A stretch of 64,000 nt of DNA from assembly GCA_964242595.1 (NCBI GenBank), contig CAXTBC010000004.1, positions 41,669-105,668 of the forward strand, read 5' to 3'. The notes under the pieces are model-generated. The model ran no database searches. It was not told the DNA's origin and worked only from the letters and a program-made list of their open reading frames with translations. The DNA comes from BOG-908 sp964242595 (GTDB lineage Bacteria; Pseudomonadota; Alphaproteobacteria; Acetobacterales; Acetobacteraceae). The position numbers and the translations under genes are program-made. Position 1 is the first letter of the stretch. Every line of letters begins with the position of its first letter. Shown here one piece after another: positions 1 through 8,156 of this stretch.

Positions 1-44
1 CTCAATAAGCTGCAAACCACCGCTCCGTTCCGAGCACACAGAGC

Positions 45-226
45 AAGAAAGGCCTTCTTTTTCGAGAAAAAGAAGCAAAAAGCTTTTGTCCGTGCTGTCG
101 CGGTTCTTTTCTGCAGAGCACGTGTGACAAATGCAAAGTCTGTTTACCCATCGACTTTGTTCGCAAGAGCCTCCCCCAATAGCAAAAGCTTTTTGCTTCT
201 TTTTCTCGAAAAAGAAGGCCTTCCTT
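45..226. repeat. Family A paired palindromic repeat (copy 1)
   Basis: Two facing arms. Each is itself a palindrome (cttctttttcgagaaaaag) followed by an AAGCTTTT-type palindrome, and they are separated by about 80 bp. It lies downstream of the LysR gene, which reads towards it. The rest of 1-239 shows no gene. Confidence 0.8.
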
Positions 227-239
227 AATCTTGCCTAAA

Positions 240-1217
240 TCAGCACAGAAGCGTCTCAAAGCTCTGCCGCGTCCTGGCACTCCCTGTGTCACAAGCCAAG
301 GAAATCTCGCAGGCCGGCGCTCCTGGGCCCGGGTCGTACCTGTCGAGACGGTTGCGCACCGCGTGGGCAATCGCGTCCAGCACGGCCCGGACACGCGGCA
401 GGTCGCGGCTCTCCGGGTGCACGCCGAGCCAGATCTCTGCGGGCGGAATGGGGACGGCAGTGGCGAACCGCACCAGAGCGGGTTCGGCATCGGCGCGGAA
501 GCGCGGCAGCACCGCCAGGCCGCCGCCGCACACCGTGGCCCAGTGCTGGGTTTCGTAGCTGTCGCTCCTCACGAACACCTCGGCACGCCCGGCCTGTTCG
601 GAGAGCCAGGCGGATTGGGCGGACATCTCGCGCTCGTCCAGCAGCGTGATCAGCCGGTGGCCCGGGCAGCCGTCTTGCGTCGCAGGTGCTCCCGCCGTCT
701 CCACGTAGCCGGCTGCCGCGTAAAGCCCGAACGCGACCGTCGCGAGCTTCCTCACGAACAGGTCCTCCTGCAGGAACGGAGCCATCTGGACGGCCAGGTC
801 CACCTCGTGCGCTCCCGTCGCCCTGCCGGGAAGCGGTGCCACCAGTTCGAGCATGAGCGTGCGGTCGCGCGCATGCAGGTCCACCAGGCAGGGCGCCAGG
901 ACGTGGCTGGCGACGAGCTGGCTGCACATCAGGCGCACCACTCCGCCGAAGCGGGCGTCGTGGCCTCCTAGCGCGCGCGCCACGCACAGCGCCTCGCTTT
1001 CCAGCCGCTCCACGTTGGCCAGGATTGCCTGGCCGGCCATGGTCAGGGCGTAGCCGTCATCGGACCGGCGCAGGAGCTGCGCGCCCATGCCGGCCTGCAG
1101 CGACGTCAGGCGGCGCCTGACGGTGGATTGCGTGACGTGCAGCTCCCGCGCCGCCGCTGACGCGGTGCGGTGCCTCGCGATCGCCAGGAAAAATCGCAGA
1201 TCGTCCCAGTCTAGCAT
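240..1217 (-). CDS. LysR-family transcriptional regulator
   Basis: A 325-residue protein, the usual LysR length. Residues about 4-62 form the winged helix-turn-helix (WDDLRFFLAIARHRTASAAA, then the recognition helix HVTQSTVRRRLTSL). Residues about 90-295 fit the two-lobed LysR effector-binding domain. The ATG at 1217 begins directly before the HTH, so this start is secure. It is divergent from the OsmC/DUF2382 stress cluster that starts at 1393, with 175 bp between them, the classic arrangement for a LysR protein controlling its divergent neighbour. That target is inferred only. The effector is unknown. The last residues run close to a family A repeat. Confidence 0.9.
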   Translation of the reverse strand: MLDWDDLRFFLAIARHRTASAAARELHVTQSTVRRRLTSLQAGMGAQLLRRSDDGYALTMAGQAILANVERLESEALCVARALGGHDARFGGVVRLMCSQLVASHVLAPCLVDLHARDRTLMLELVAPLPGRATGAHEVDLAVQMAPFLQEDLFVRKLATVAFGLYAAAGYVETAGAPATQDGCPGHRLITLLDEREMSAQSAWLSEQAGRAEVFVRSDSYETQHWATVCGGGLAVLPRFRADAEPALVRFATAVPIPPAEIWLGVHPESRDLPRVRAVLDAIAHAVRNRLDRYDPGPGAPACEISLACDTGSARTRQSFETLLC

Positions 1218-1392
1218 CGGTTCCCAATCATTTCCGGCACGCGCGACGCGTAATCGCTTCTCACTGTCCAGACAGGACCGTGCGCTTATTGGGCCATGGA
1301 CAATCTTATAAGCTTCGATCCCGGAGTTTCAGGTCAATTGCTCGGTAGCTCTAAAGTTGCGGCCGCCTGCTACCCGGCGCGAGTCTAGATCC

Positions 1393-1899
1393 ATGATGTA
1401 TCCGAGATTGCCCGTACAACCGGCCGATGAAGCCGGTGGCTCCCCCGCCGCCAAGCTGCGGTGCCGCCTCGTGGCGGCAGGGTCGGCCAGGCCGCAAATC
1501 CATTTGGGTGACCTTGAACCCGTTGAGATGCACGAGGCGCTTGGGATATCCGAACCGTCCACCGGCAAGACGCACACCACCATCCTGTTGGCGACACTCG
1601 GCGGCTGCCTGGTCGACCGGATCAGGGCCAACGCGGCCATAGGCAACATCGCGCTGGCCAGCTTGGTCGTCGAGATCGAATCTGACCCAGGCCAGGGCCC
1701 GGTCTGGGGCAGCGGCGCGCGCCCACCCGGCCCGGTCGGCCTGGAGACGATCCACGTCAGGGTGCACGCCGATTCGGACGCCACGGACGAGGCGATGCGC
1801 GCGCTGATCAGCCACGCCGCCCTTTGGTCGCCAGTGGCCAACACGCTGCACGCGCCCATCCACGTGGACGTGGCGCTCGTCCCCAGGAGCGCCGCGTGA
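1393..1899 (+). CDS. OsmC-family protein (possible atypical peroxidase)
   Basis: About 168 residues if the ATG at 1393 is used (an ATG at 1357 would add 12). The OsmC signature around the first redox cysteine is clear (TTILLATLGGCL, Cys about 72). The C-terminal motif ALWSPVANTL occupies the place where OsmC/Ohr proteins usually carry the second cysteine, and here that position reads Trp. Typical OsmC/Ohr proteins reduce organic hydroperoxides with the cysteine pair, so peroxidase function is doubtful. The stop codon overlaps the GTG start of the next gene, which implies translational coupling. It is the first gene of a stress-type cluster divergent from a LysR regulator. Confidence 0.75.
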   Translation: MMYPRLPVQPADEAGGSPAAKLRCRLVAAGSARPQIHLGDLEPVEMHEALGISEPSTGKTHTTILLATLGGCLVDRIRANAAIGNIALASLVVEIESDPGQGPVWGSGARPPGPVGLETIHVRVHADSDATDEAMRALISHAALWSPVANTLHAPIHVDVALVPRSAA

Positions 1900-2381
1900 G
1901 CGTGGTGTCGGACGACCGCGGGCGTGTCGCAGCCCAGGACGGTGTAAGCCAGGACGGCACGGCGCAAGTGCTCGAGTTGCTCGAGGAAAGCCTCGCTGTG
2001 GACCGACGCACCGTCAGCGGCGCCACGGTGCGCGTGAGCACGACGACCAGCCTGCGCGAGCAGCTCGTCGAGGAGACGCTGACGCGCGAGAGCGCCGAGA
2101 TCGAGCGCGTCGCGGTCGGCCGGGTAGTCGAACGCACGCCCGATATCAGGCACGAGGGCGACGTCACGATCATTCCGGTGATGGAGGAGGTGCTCGTCCT
2201 GGAACGGCGCCTCGTCCTCAAGGAGGAAGTCCGGATCAGGCGGGTCCGGACGACGGAGACGCACCGCGAGACGGTGCAGCTCCGCGAACAGGCCGCGCTC
2301 GTGTCGCGCATTCCCGCGGGCGAGATGGCAGGCCGCCAAGAACAGCAACCAGTTTCACTGACCAAGGACATACAACCATGA
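1896..2381 (+). CDS. DUF2382 (YsnF-type) stress protein
   Basis: About 161 residues from a GTG at 1896 that overlaps the OsmC stop as GTGA. An upstream in-frame ATG at 1824 lies inside the OsmC gene and is less likely. The body is the DUF2382 pattern: LELLEESLAVDRRTVSGATV, then a repeat of charged strands (TRESAEIERVAVGR, VLVLERRLVLKEEVRI, ETHRETVQLREQ). DUF2382 proteins are general-stress proteins of unknown biochemical role, often near PRC-barrel or YsnF-like genes. The stop overlaps the next ATG as ATGA. It is paralogous to the C-terminal half of the next gene. Confidence 0.8.
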   Translation: MSVVSDDRGRVAAQDGVSQDGTAQVLELLEESLAVDRRTVSGATVRVSTTTSLREQLVEETLTRESAEIERVAVGRVVERTPDIRHEGDVTIIPVMEEVLVLERRLVLKEEVRIRRVRTTETHRETVQLREQAALVSRIPAGEMAGRQEQQPVSLTKDIQP

Positions 2382-3220
2382 CAGACCAGACGATCGTCGC
2401 CGTGTACGACACGCCCGCCCACGCGGAGCTTGCCGTGCAGGACCTGCTGCAGGCCAAGGTGCCTGAGTCGGCCGTGCATCGCCACACCCAGGAAGGCAGC
2501 TATGCCGGCACGGCCGCCACGCCTACCGCCCGCACCACCGAGGGCACCGGATTCTGGGCTAGCCTGTTCGGCGGCGAGCCGGACCACGACACGACGGTCT
2601 ACGACCGTAGCGTGAGCAGCGGCTCCAACGCGGTGTCCGTCAAGGTGCCGGACGAGCACGTGGCCGCGGTGATGGACATCCTCGAGCGCCACAACCCGAT
2701 CGACATCGACGAGCGGGCGGGCACGTATGGCCTTACCCAGACCACGACGGCCCGCGCGCCGCTGGCTGCAACAGCCACCGCAGCGCGCACCGGCACGGCT
2801 GCCACGGCGACAGATGGCGGAGCCATCCAGCTCTCCGAGGAAACGCTGGCGGTCGGCAAGCGCGTGGTCAACCGCGGCACCACCCGCATCCGCCGCTTCG
2901 TGGTCGAGACACCGGTCGAGGAGAAGGTCAGCCTGCACGACGAGCGCGTCACTGTAGAACGCCGTCCAGTCACCGACGTGCGGGGTGTGACGGACTCCTT
3001 TAGTGAGAAGACCATCGAGGCGACGGCGAGCGGCGAGGAGGCAGTCGTTTCGAAGACCGCGCGCGTGGTCGAGGAGGTCGGCCTGAAGAAGGACGTCACC
3101 GACCGTACGGAGACGGTCCGCGATACGGTGCGCCGGGAAGACGTGGAGATCACCAAGCTGGACAGCGACAAGACGGTCGCCGCCGGCACCGGTCCAAAAA
3201 CCCGCACCCCGGGCGTCTGA
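2378..3220 (+). CDS. YsnF/AvaK-like protein with DUF2382 domain
   Basis: 280 residues. The N-terminal 100 residues (TIVAVYDTPAHAELAVQDL, with a later KVPDEHVAAVMDIL segment) resemble the general-stress-protein 17M fold that often precedes DUF2382. After an Ala/Thr-rich linker (about 120-148), residues 150-265 are DUF2382 (IQLSEETLAVGKRVVNRGTT, RRFVVETPVEEKVSLHDERV). It overlaps the upstream DUF2382 gene by 4 nt. No signal peptide or membrane segment is seen, so it should be cytoplasmic. The two tandem DUF2382 proteins probably arose by duplication. The stress role is family-based inference. Confidence 0.8.
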   Translation: MTDQTIVAVYDTPAHAELAVQDLLQAKVPESAVHRHTQEGSYAGTAATPTARTTEGTGFWASLFGGEPDHDTTVYDRSVSSGSNAVSVKVPDEHVAAVMDILERHNPIDIDERAGTYGLTQTTTARAPLAATATAARTGTAATATDGGAIQLSEETLAVGKRVVNRGTTRIRRFVVETPVEEKVSLHDERVTVERRPVTDVRGVTDSFSEKTIEATASGEEAVVSKTARVVEEVGLKKDVTDRTETVRDTVRREDVEITKLDSDKTVAAGTGPKTRTPGV

Positions 3221-3288
3221 ACCAACAGCCAGGCGCGGTGTCCGGGGCGCGCGGTGCGCTCCGGACACCTAAGCCGTAGGAGAGACAG

Positions 3289-4221
3289 ATGTCGGCTACA
3301 AACGTCAACGCCCCGATGATGCGCGAACCGGGCTTCGTCGAGACGACGACCACCATGACAGGCGGCGGTGCCCACACCCATAGGCGCATTTCATGGGCGG
3401 CAATTATCGGAGGCGTCGTGCTCGTCGTTGCCGTGCAGATCCTGCTTAGCATGCTAGGCGCGGGCATCGGGCTGGGCAACGTGCACGTCAACGCGGGCTC
3501 CACGCCGGACGCCAGCACGTTCGGCATCAGTGCCGGCGTGTGGTGGCTCGTCAGCAGCATGATCGCGCTGGGCTTCGGAGGCTACGTAGCCGCCTGGCTG
3601 GCCGGCATTGAGCTGCGCTGGGACGGGCTGCTGCATGGCCTGGTCACCTGGGGAATCTCCACGCTGCTGACCATCTACCTGCTCTCCTCGGCCGTGGGCG
3701 GCATCCTCGGCGGCGGCTTCTCTGCCTTAGGCAGCGTCACCTCGGCAGCCGGCAGCGGCGTGAAGGACGCGGCCCAGCCGCTGGCCCAGGCGGCCGGCGT
3801 GTCGCCCGACATGCTGCAGCAGCAGGCCCAGGCCTACCTCAAGCCCGCCAACCCGGACCCTGCGACGATGACGCCGCAGGACGCCCAGAAAGAGGTGGTC
3901 ACCAACCTGGCCACCTACGCTAAGGGCGGCCCAGGCGCGCCGGCGGCCAAGCAGCAGGTGATCGCCATCATGGCGGCGCAGCAGCACATCAGCACGGACG
4001 ATGCTGCAAGGCAGTTCGACACGAACGAGGCCAAGCTCAAGCAGGAGCGCGACAGTGCCGTGCAGACGGCCAAGAATGCCGCCGACGAGAGCGCGGCGGC
4101 GGCGTCCAAGACGGCGTTCGCGGGCTTCGGTGACTTGCTGCTCGGCGCCATAGCGGCGGCCATCGGCGGATCGCTGGCCGTGCAGCGTCGCCTGCAGGTC
4201 TCGCAGCGGGTGGTCCGCTAG
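3289..4221 (+). CDS. Multi-pass membrane protein of unknown function
   Basis: 310 residues, with the RBS aggagag 5 nt before the ATG. Hydrophobic segments lie near residues 35-57 (WAAIIGGVVLVVAVQILLSM), 80-105, 112-140 and at the C-terminus (about 275-298, LLLGAIAAAIGGSLAV). A long Ala/Gln/Lys-rich soluble stretch (about 150-270) sits between them and looks helical. I do not recognise a catalytic motif. Similar proteins are found in stress clusters of alphaproteobacteria. The position between DUF2382 and GlsB-like genes suggests an envelope stress role. Confidence 0.65.
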   Translation: MSATNVNAPMMREPGFVETTTTMTGGGAHTHRRISWAAIIGGVVLVVAVQILLSMLGAGIGLGNVHVNAGSTPDASTFGISAGVWWLVSSMIALGFGGYVAAWLAGIELRWDGLLHGLVTWGISTLLTIYLLSSAVGGILGGGFSALGSVTSAAGSGVKDAAQPLAQAAGVSPDMLQQQAQAYLKPANPDPATMTPQDAQKEVVTNLATYAKGGPGAPAAKQQVIAIMAAQQHISTDDAARQFDTNEAKLKQERDSAVQTAKNAADESAAAASKTAFAGFGDLLLGAIAAAIGGSLAVQRRLQVSQRVVR

Positions 4222-4287
4222 CGTCCGACCAAGCGCGGCCGGCAGGCGGCCGCGCCCGATTAAGTCAACAGAAAGAGGAGAACGAGA

Positions 4288-4548
4288 ATGTCCATCATAG
4301 GCTGGCTCATCCTGGGCCTCATTGCCGGGTTTATCGGAAGCAAGATCGTCAACAAGAGCGGCGAAGGGCTGTTGCTCGACATCGTCCTGGGCATCATAGG
4401 CGCCATGGTCGGCGGCTACCTGTTCACCCTGGTCGGCGCCGCTCCGGTCACCGGGCTTAACATCTACAGCATGTTCGTTGCCGTGGTCGGCGCCATCGTT
4501 GTCCTGGTTGTCTACCATGCCGTGGTCGGCAGGCGCGCAATCCGCTGA
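4288..4548 (+). CDS. GlsB/YeaQ/YmgE-family stress membrane protein
   Basis: 86 residues, the usual size of the family. Three hydrophobic segments carry glycine-rich motifs (GWLILGLIAGFIGSKIV; LLLDIVLGIIGAMVGGYLF; MFVAVVGAIVVLVVYHAVVG). Members are small inner-membrane proteins induced by general stress, sometimes called transglycosylase-associated, with no proven enzyme activity. A strong RBS (agaggag) precedes the ATG. It is co-directional with the stress cluster. Confidence 0.9.
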   Translation: MSIIGWLILGLIAGFIGSKIVNKSGEGLLLDIVLGIIGAMVGGYLFTLVGAAPVTGLNIYSMFVAVVGAIVVLVVYHAVVGRRAIR

Positions 4549-4578
4549 CCACCGACACCACTTACAAAGGAATGAGCA

Positions 4579-4995
4579 ATGGGATTACTTGATCAGGTTA
4601 TCGGCGGGCTGATGGGCGGCGGGGTTGGCGGCGGCGGCTCGCCCATGGGGGGTGTCCTGAGCAGCCTACTCGGCGGTGGCAGCCAGCAGGGCGTCGGCCA
4701 GCAGGGGATGGGCATGGGCGGCCAGCCTGGCGGGGTCGGCGGACTCATGTCGATGTTTGAACAGGCGGGGCTCGGCCACATCGCGCAGTCCTGGGTCGGC
4801 AACGGCCCCAACCAGCCGGTCTCTCCCGACCAGCTGCAAAACGTCCTCGGCCAGGACCGGGTGCAGAGCATGGCGAGCCAGTCCGGCATGGAGCCGCAGG
4901 ACTTCCTCTCCCAGTTGAGCCAGCACCTGCCCAACGCCGTGAACGGGATGACGCCGAACGGGCGGGTGCCCGACGAGGGTACCGTGTCGGTTTAA
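4579..4995 (+). CDS. YidB-family (DUF937) protein
   Basis: 138 residues. It starts MGLLDQVIGGLMGG, then a glycine-rich low-complexity stretch (about 10-55) and the conserved C-terminal YidB part (FEQAGLGHIAQSWVGNGPN, then LQNVLGQDRVQSMASQSGM and LSQHLPNAVNGMTPNG). The family is a small soluble protein of unknown function; the pattern is strong. Four nucleotides separate the stop from the next ATG, so it is probably co-transcribed with the PDZ protein. Confidence 0.9.
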   Translation: MGLLDQVIGGLMGGGVGGGGSPMGGVLSSLLGGGSQQGVGQQGMGMGGQPGGVGGLMSMFEQAGLGHIAQSWVGNGPNQPVSPDQLQNVLGQDRVQSMASQSGMEPQDFLSQLSQHLPNAVNGMTPNGRVPDEGTVSV

Positions 4996-4999
4996 GGCG

Positions 5000-5557
5000 A
5001 TGCGCAGTCGTATCTTTGCAACCCTACTGTCGGCCTGCCTGGCGCTGCCTTTGGTGGCGACACCCGCGCGGGCCGACAACCCCATGGGTTACCGGCTCGT
5101 CAGCCAGGAAGACGCGTCGTCGTTGCCACGCAACGGCGGCGGGCTCGGCATGGATATCGAGCGGGCGCAGCACGTCACCGACGACGGGCTTGCCTTCGAC
5201 ATCATCAGGGTCAAGCAGGTGCGCCGAAGCTCGCCCGGCGCGCAAGCCGGTTTCAAGCCGGGCGATCAGATCATAGCGGTTGACGGCCGGGTGTTCGCCA
5301 GCCTGACCGCCTTCGCGGCCTATGTCGGGTCGGTTTCGCCAGGCGGGCAGATCAAGGTGGACCTTATCCCCGCGGGCGGGGGACCGCAGCAGGCGCAGCG
5401 GCTCGTGGCGACCGTCGGCTCGGCCGGTCGGGCCGCCCCGGCAGGCCTGTCGACAGGCACGAAGGTGGCTATCGGCGTCGGGGCCGCGGCGCTTTTCGGC
5501 TGCTATGAGCTGGGCTGCTTCTCGCATCGCAGCGCTACACCTTCGGCGGTGAGGTAA
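5000..5557 (+). CDS. Exported PDZ-domain protein
   Basis: 185 residues. Residues 1-25 form a signal peptide (MRSRIFATLLSACLALPLVA then an ATPARA cleavage site). Residues about 45-135 are a PDZ domain with the carboxylate-binding/loop pattern GLGMDIE and SPGAQAGFKPGDQIIAVDGR. A short hydrophobic stretch near the C-terminus (KVAIGVGAAALFGCYELGCF) could be a membrane anchor. No protease domain is present, so it is an adaptor-like periplasmic protein and not a DegP-type enzyme. It is the last gene of the stress cluster. Confidence 0.8.
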   Translation: MRSRIFATLLSACLALPLVATPARADNPMGYRLVSQEDASSLPRNGGGLGMDIERAQHVTDDGLAFDIIRVKQVRRSSPGAQAGFKPGDQIIAVDGRVFASLTAFAAYVGSVSPGGQIKVDLIPAGGGPQQAQRLVATVGSAGRAAPAGLSTGTKVAIGVGAAALFGCYELGCFSHRSATPSAVR

Positions 5558-5559
5558 TG

Positions 5560-5660
5560 TAGCACAGCGAGCAGTTCTTTTTCGGGGGGTATGAACCGAA
5601 AAGCTTCTGCTCCTTTGGTGGGTGCGTGCGGATTATGCCGCACTTGATGGATGGAAGCAT
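5560..5660. repeat. Degenerate family A arm and small hairpin
   Basis: A worn family A arm (gcagttctttttcgg ... ccgaaaagcttctgctcc) is followed by a 6-bp-arm hairpin gtgcgg-attatg-ccgcac. It lies between the PDZ gene and the next gene. It could act as a transcription terminator, but no T-run follows. Confidence 0.4.
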
Positions 5661-5702
5661 TTGCGGCCTGCTTCCTGAACGCCTCGCACGAAAGAACCGA
5701 CG

Positions 5703-7625
5703 ATGTCCGACGCTTCTCCCAAGGCGGTCACCCAGACCGCCCCGCCGGATGCCGCGCGGGCGGTAACACTGTTCGTCATGGTCGTGGCCATCCTCTACTT
5801 CGGCAAGGAGGTGCTGGTCCCGGTCACGCTGGCGCTGCTGCTGGCCTTCCTGCTGGCGCCGCTGGTGACGCTGCTGCGCAGGGCCCGGCTGGGGCGCATC
5901 CCGTCCGTGCTGCTGGGCGTGGTCCTGGCGCTGGGCCTTGTCCTGGCGCTCGTCGGCGTCATCGGGTCCCAGATCGCCGAGCTGACGACGGACCTGCCGC
6001 GCTACGCCACCGCCGTCGAGAAGAAAGTCGACAGCGTGCGCAGCTACACGGTCGGCCGACTGTCGCACCTGGCCGACAGCATCGGCCCGCACGAACGCCG
6101 CCCGAACCAGGCAGCCCGCCCCGGCGTGCCCGCTCCACAGGCGGGCCAACAAGTCCCGGCCGCGGCCGCCCCTGGTGCGGCCCAGCAGCCGGCAGCCTCG
6201 CCGCTGGACGTAGCCGAACGCTACCTCTCGCCCGTGCTCTCCCCACTCGCCACGTTCGGCATCGTGTTCGTCGTCGCGGTGTTTGCCCTGTTACAGCGGG
6301 AGGATCTGCGCGACAGGCTGATCCGCCTGGTCGGCTCCGGCGACCTGCACGGCACGACCCTGGCGATGGATGACGGCGCCCGGCGGCTCAGCAAGTACTT
6401 CGTCACCCAACTGAGCATCAACGCAAGCTTCGGCGTGGTCGTCGGGCTCGGGCTGCTGGTGATCGGCGTGCCAAACCCGGTGCTGTGGGGCATCCTGTCC
6501 GCCCTGTTGCGCTTCGTGCCCTATGTCGGCTCCTTCATCTCGGCGGTGCTGCCGATGGCCCTGGCTGCGGCCGTCGAGCCAGGCTGGTCGATGGTGTTGT
6601 GGACGCTCGTCCTCTACGTGGCGGTCGAGGGCGTGACGGGCCAGGTGATCGAGCCGATGGTCTACGGCCACAGCACCGGCCTCTCGCCGTTCTCCGTGGT
6701 GGTCGCCGCCATTTTCTGGTCCTGGCTGTGGGGCCCGGTCGGGCTGATCCTGTCAACGCCGCTGACGCTGTGCCTCGTCGTCATGGGCCGGCACGTGAAG
6801 CGGCTGGAGTTCCTCGACGTCCTGCTCGGCGACCGGCCCGCGCTGACGCCGGTGGAGAGCTTCTACCAGCGCATCCTGGCCGGCGACGCCGACGAGGCTC
6901 AGGACCATGCCGAGCTGCTCCTCAAGGAACGCTCGCTGTCCAGCTACTACGACGAGGTCGCGCTCAAGGGACTCCAGCTCGCCGCCAACGATGCGCAGCG
7001 CGGCGTGCTCGGCGAGGAACAGCTCGACCGGGTCAAGGCGACGGTGAAGGTGCTGGTCAACGGCCTGGCCGACCACGAGGACGCGACGCCGCCCGCGTCC
7101 GACGCCGACGACGGCGCGGTGGAACCGCCCGACCACGAGCGGAGCGTGCCCAGCAACCCGGACCCGGCCCAGGCGCCGGCGGAGGACACCAGGCCGTCGG
7201 TGTGGCGCGGCAGCAGAGCCGTGCTGTGCATCGCGGGGCGCGGCCCTCTCGACGAGGCGGCTTCGGCCATGCTGGTGCAACTGCTCGGCAAGCACGGCCT
7301 GGGCGCCCGCCTGGTCGGCCACACCGAGGTCACGCGCGACAGCATCGAGCGGTTCGACGTGACCGGTGCGGCGATGGCCTGCATCTCCTACCTCGACATC
7401 AGCGGCAGCCCCGCGCACCTGCGCTACCTGGTGCGCCGCCTGCGCCAGCGCCTGCCGCGCGGCACCCCCATCCTGGTGGGCCTATGGCCTTCGGGCGACG
7501 CGGCGCTCAGCGACAAGGCCACGCAGGGGGCTATCGGCTCGGACTACTACACAAGCTCGCTGCTGGAGGCGGTGAACGCCTGCACGACCGCGGCGAAGGC
7601 GGCGGTGGACTCGAATCCGCCCTGA
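5703..7625 (+). CDS. AI-2E (PerM/TqsA) family transporter with C-terminal Rossmann-like extension
   Basis: 640 residues, against about 350 for a plain AI-2E transporter. Residues 15-370 carry the PerM-type membrane core (early helices LFVMVVAILYFGKEVLVPVT, LALLLAFLLAPLVTLL; late helices GVVVGLGLLVIGVPNPVLWG, LRFVPYVGSFISAVLPM, GQVIEPMVYGHSTGLSPF, GPVGLILSTPLTLCLVV). A Pro/Ala linker interrupts it near 120-170. Residues about 395-475 are a soluble helical part. Residues about 495-615 look like an alpha/beta sandwich (RAVLCIAGRGPLDEAASAML, GLGARLVG, AAMACISYLDISGS, GTPILVGLWP). The substrate is unknown; AI-2 export is only a family label. Confidence 0.85.
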   Translation: MSDASPKAVTQTAPPDAARAVTLFVMVVAILYFGKEVLVPVTLALLLAFLLAPLVTLLRRARLGRIPSVLLGVVLALGLVLALVGVIGSQIAELTTDLPRYATAVEKKVDSVRSYTVGRLSHLADSIGPHERRPNQAARPGVPAPQAGQQVPAAAAPGAAQQPAASPLDVAERYLSPVLSPLATFGIVFVVAVFALLQREDLRDRLIRLVGSGDLHGTTLAMDDGARRLSKYFVTQLSINASFGVVVGLGLLVIGVPNPVLWGILSALLRFVPYVGSFISAVLPMALAAAVEPGWSMVLWTLVLYVAVEGVTGQVIEPMVYGHSTGLSPFSVVVAAIFWSWLWGPVGLILSTPLTLCLVVMGRHVKRLEFLDVLLGDRPALTPVESFYQRILAGDADEAQDHAELLLKERSLSSYYDEVALKGLQLAANDAQRGVLGEEQLDRVKATVKVLVNGLADHEDATPPASDADDGAVEPPDHERSVPSNPDPAQAPAEDTRPSVWRGSRAVLCIAGRGPLDEAASAMLVQLLGKHGLGARLVGHTEVTRDSIERFDVTGAAMACISYLDISGSPAHLRYLVRRLRQRLPRGTPILVGLWPSGDAALSDKATQGAIGSDYYTSSLLEAVNACTTAAKAAVDSNPP

Positions 7626-7686
7626 TTAAAGGAAGGCCAGGGGCTTTGCCCCCAGCGCCGCAGGCGCAAATCATTGCGCCGGCCCG

Positions 7687-7738
7687 CTAATACTAACGGC
7701 CGTAAACTTTGACCTATAGACAAGCATGGGGCTCTGCC
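7687..7738 (+). repeat. 52-bp exact repeat, also present at 63949-64000
   Basis: The 33 bp before the family B arm plus the start of the arm (taatactaacggccgtaaac ...) are identical to the last 52 bp of the window. A diverged inverted copy of its first part lies at 8011-8042. Confidence 0.9.
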
Positions 7739-8008
7739 CCAAACCCCGCTGGGGCCTCGAGGCCCCAGACCCCCATCTGTTTAGAATATCTTATAAATAG
7801 GTTCTAAGAGTCCGTTTGAAAACTCTCTCGAGCTGTTGGTTAAGCGTACAAACTTATCAAAAGCGGTATCTGGATACCACATTTTGGCGGGATTTACCTG
7901 ACATCGGCCTCAGATTGACCGCTTCGCGGCTCTTAAAGCGAGTTTTCAAACAGCCTCTAAGGACTTGTCCTTAGCGGGGTCCAGGGGCAGAGCCCTTGGC
8001 CTTCCTTC
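7721..8008 (+). repeat. Family B composite repeat with MITE insert (copy 1)
   Basis: The left arm (gggctctgccccaaacccc ... ctggggcctcgaggccccag ... tctgttta) is at 7721-7794. The spacer, the 150-bp insert and the right arm (ggacttgtcc ... aggggcagagcccttggcc, 7958-8008) follow. The same composite is found on the other strand at 29741-30030. The whole 7626-8156 interval holds no gene. Confidence 0.85.
7808..7957. mobile_element. 150-bp MITE-like element (copy 1)
   Basis: The inverted ends GAGTCCGTTTGAAAACTC / GAGTTTTCAAACAGCCTC flank 150 bp with no ORF. TAA target duplications are at 7805-7807 and 7958-7960. The ends and the 3-bp TNA-type duplication suggest mobilisation by an IS5-family transposase (inferred). 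Confidence 0.75.
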
Positions 8009-8010
8009 AC

Positions 8011-8135
8011 AGGTCAACATTAAAGGCCGTTGGTATAAGGACAAGTCCGCAAAACCTGCTGTGAAGATCCTTGATAAACGGGGGTCTGGGGCCTCGAAGC
8101 CCCAGCGAGGTATGGGACAGAGCCCCATGCTTGCC
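8011..8135 (-). repeat. Family B repeat, inverted, without MITE
   Basis: Read on the minus strand this gives the left arm (8135 to 8071), a short spacer and the ggacttgtcc right-hand piece, then a diverged copy of the 7688-7719 sequence. No insert is present at the site used by the MITE. Confidence 0.7.
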
Positions 8136-8156
8136 TAAAGGTCCAAACAACCAAAG

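Noticed and set aside
45..226. CRISPR-like repetition of family A and B
   Set aside because: Copies are scattered, palindromic and unevenly spaced, with no spacer array and no cas genes.
1808..3268. Long minus-strand open frames across the DUF2382 genes
   Set aside because: They are GC-rich antisense shadows; the plus-strand frames show family motifs, overlapping starts and SD sequences.
5651..6373. Arg/Gly-rich plus-strand frame over the start of the AI-2E-type gene
   Set aside because: Out-of-frame shadow; the PerM family motifs are in the other frame.
7791..8010. Possible small RNA or riboswitch between the AI-2E-type gene and the GT2 gene
   Set aside because: The structure is explained by the family B arms and the 150-bp MITE, which recur at 29741-30030.
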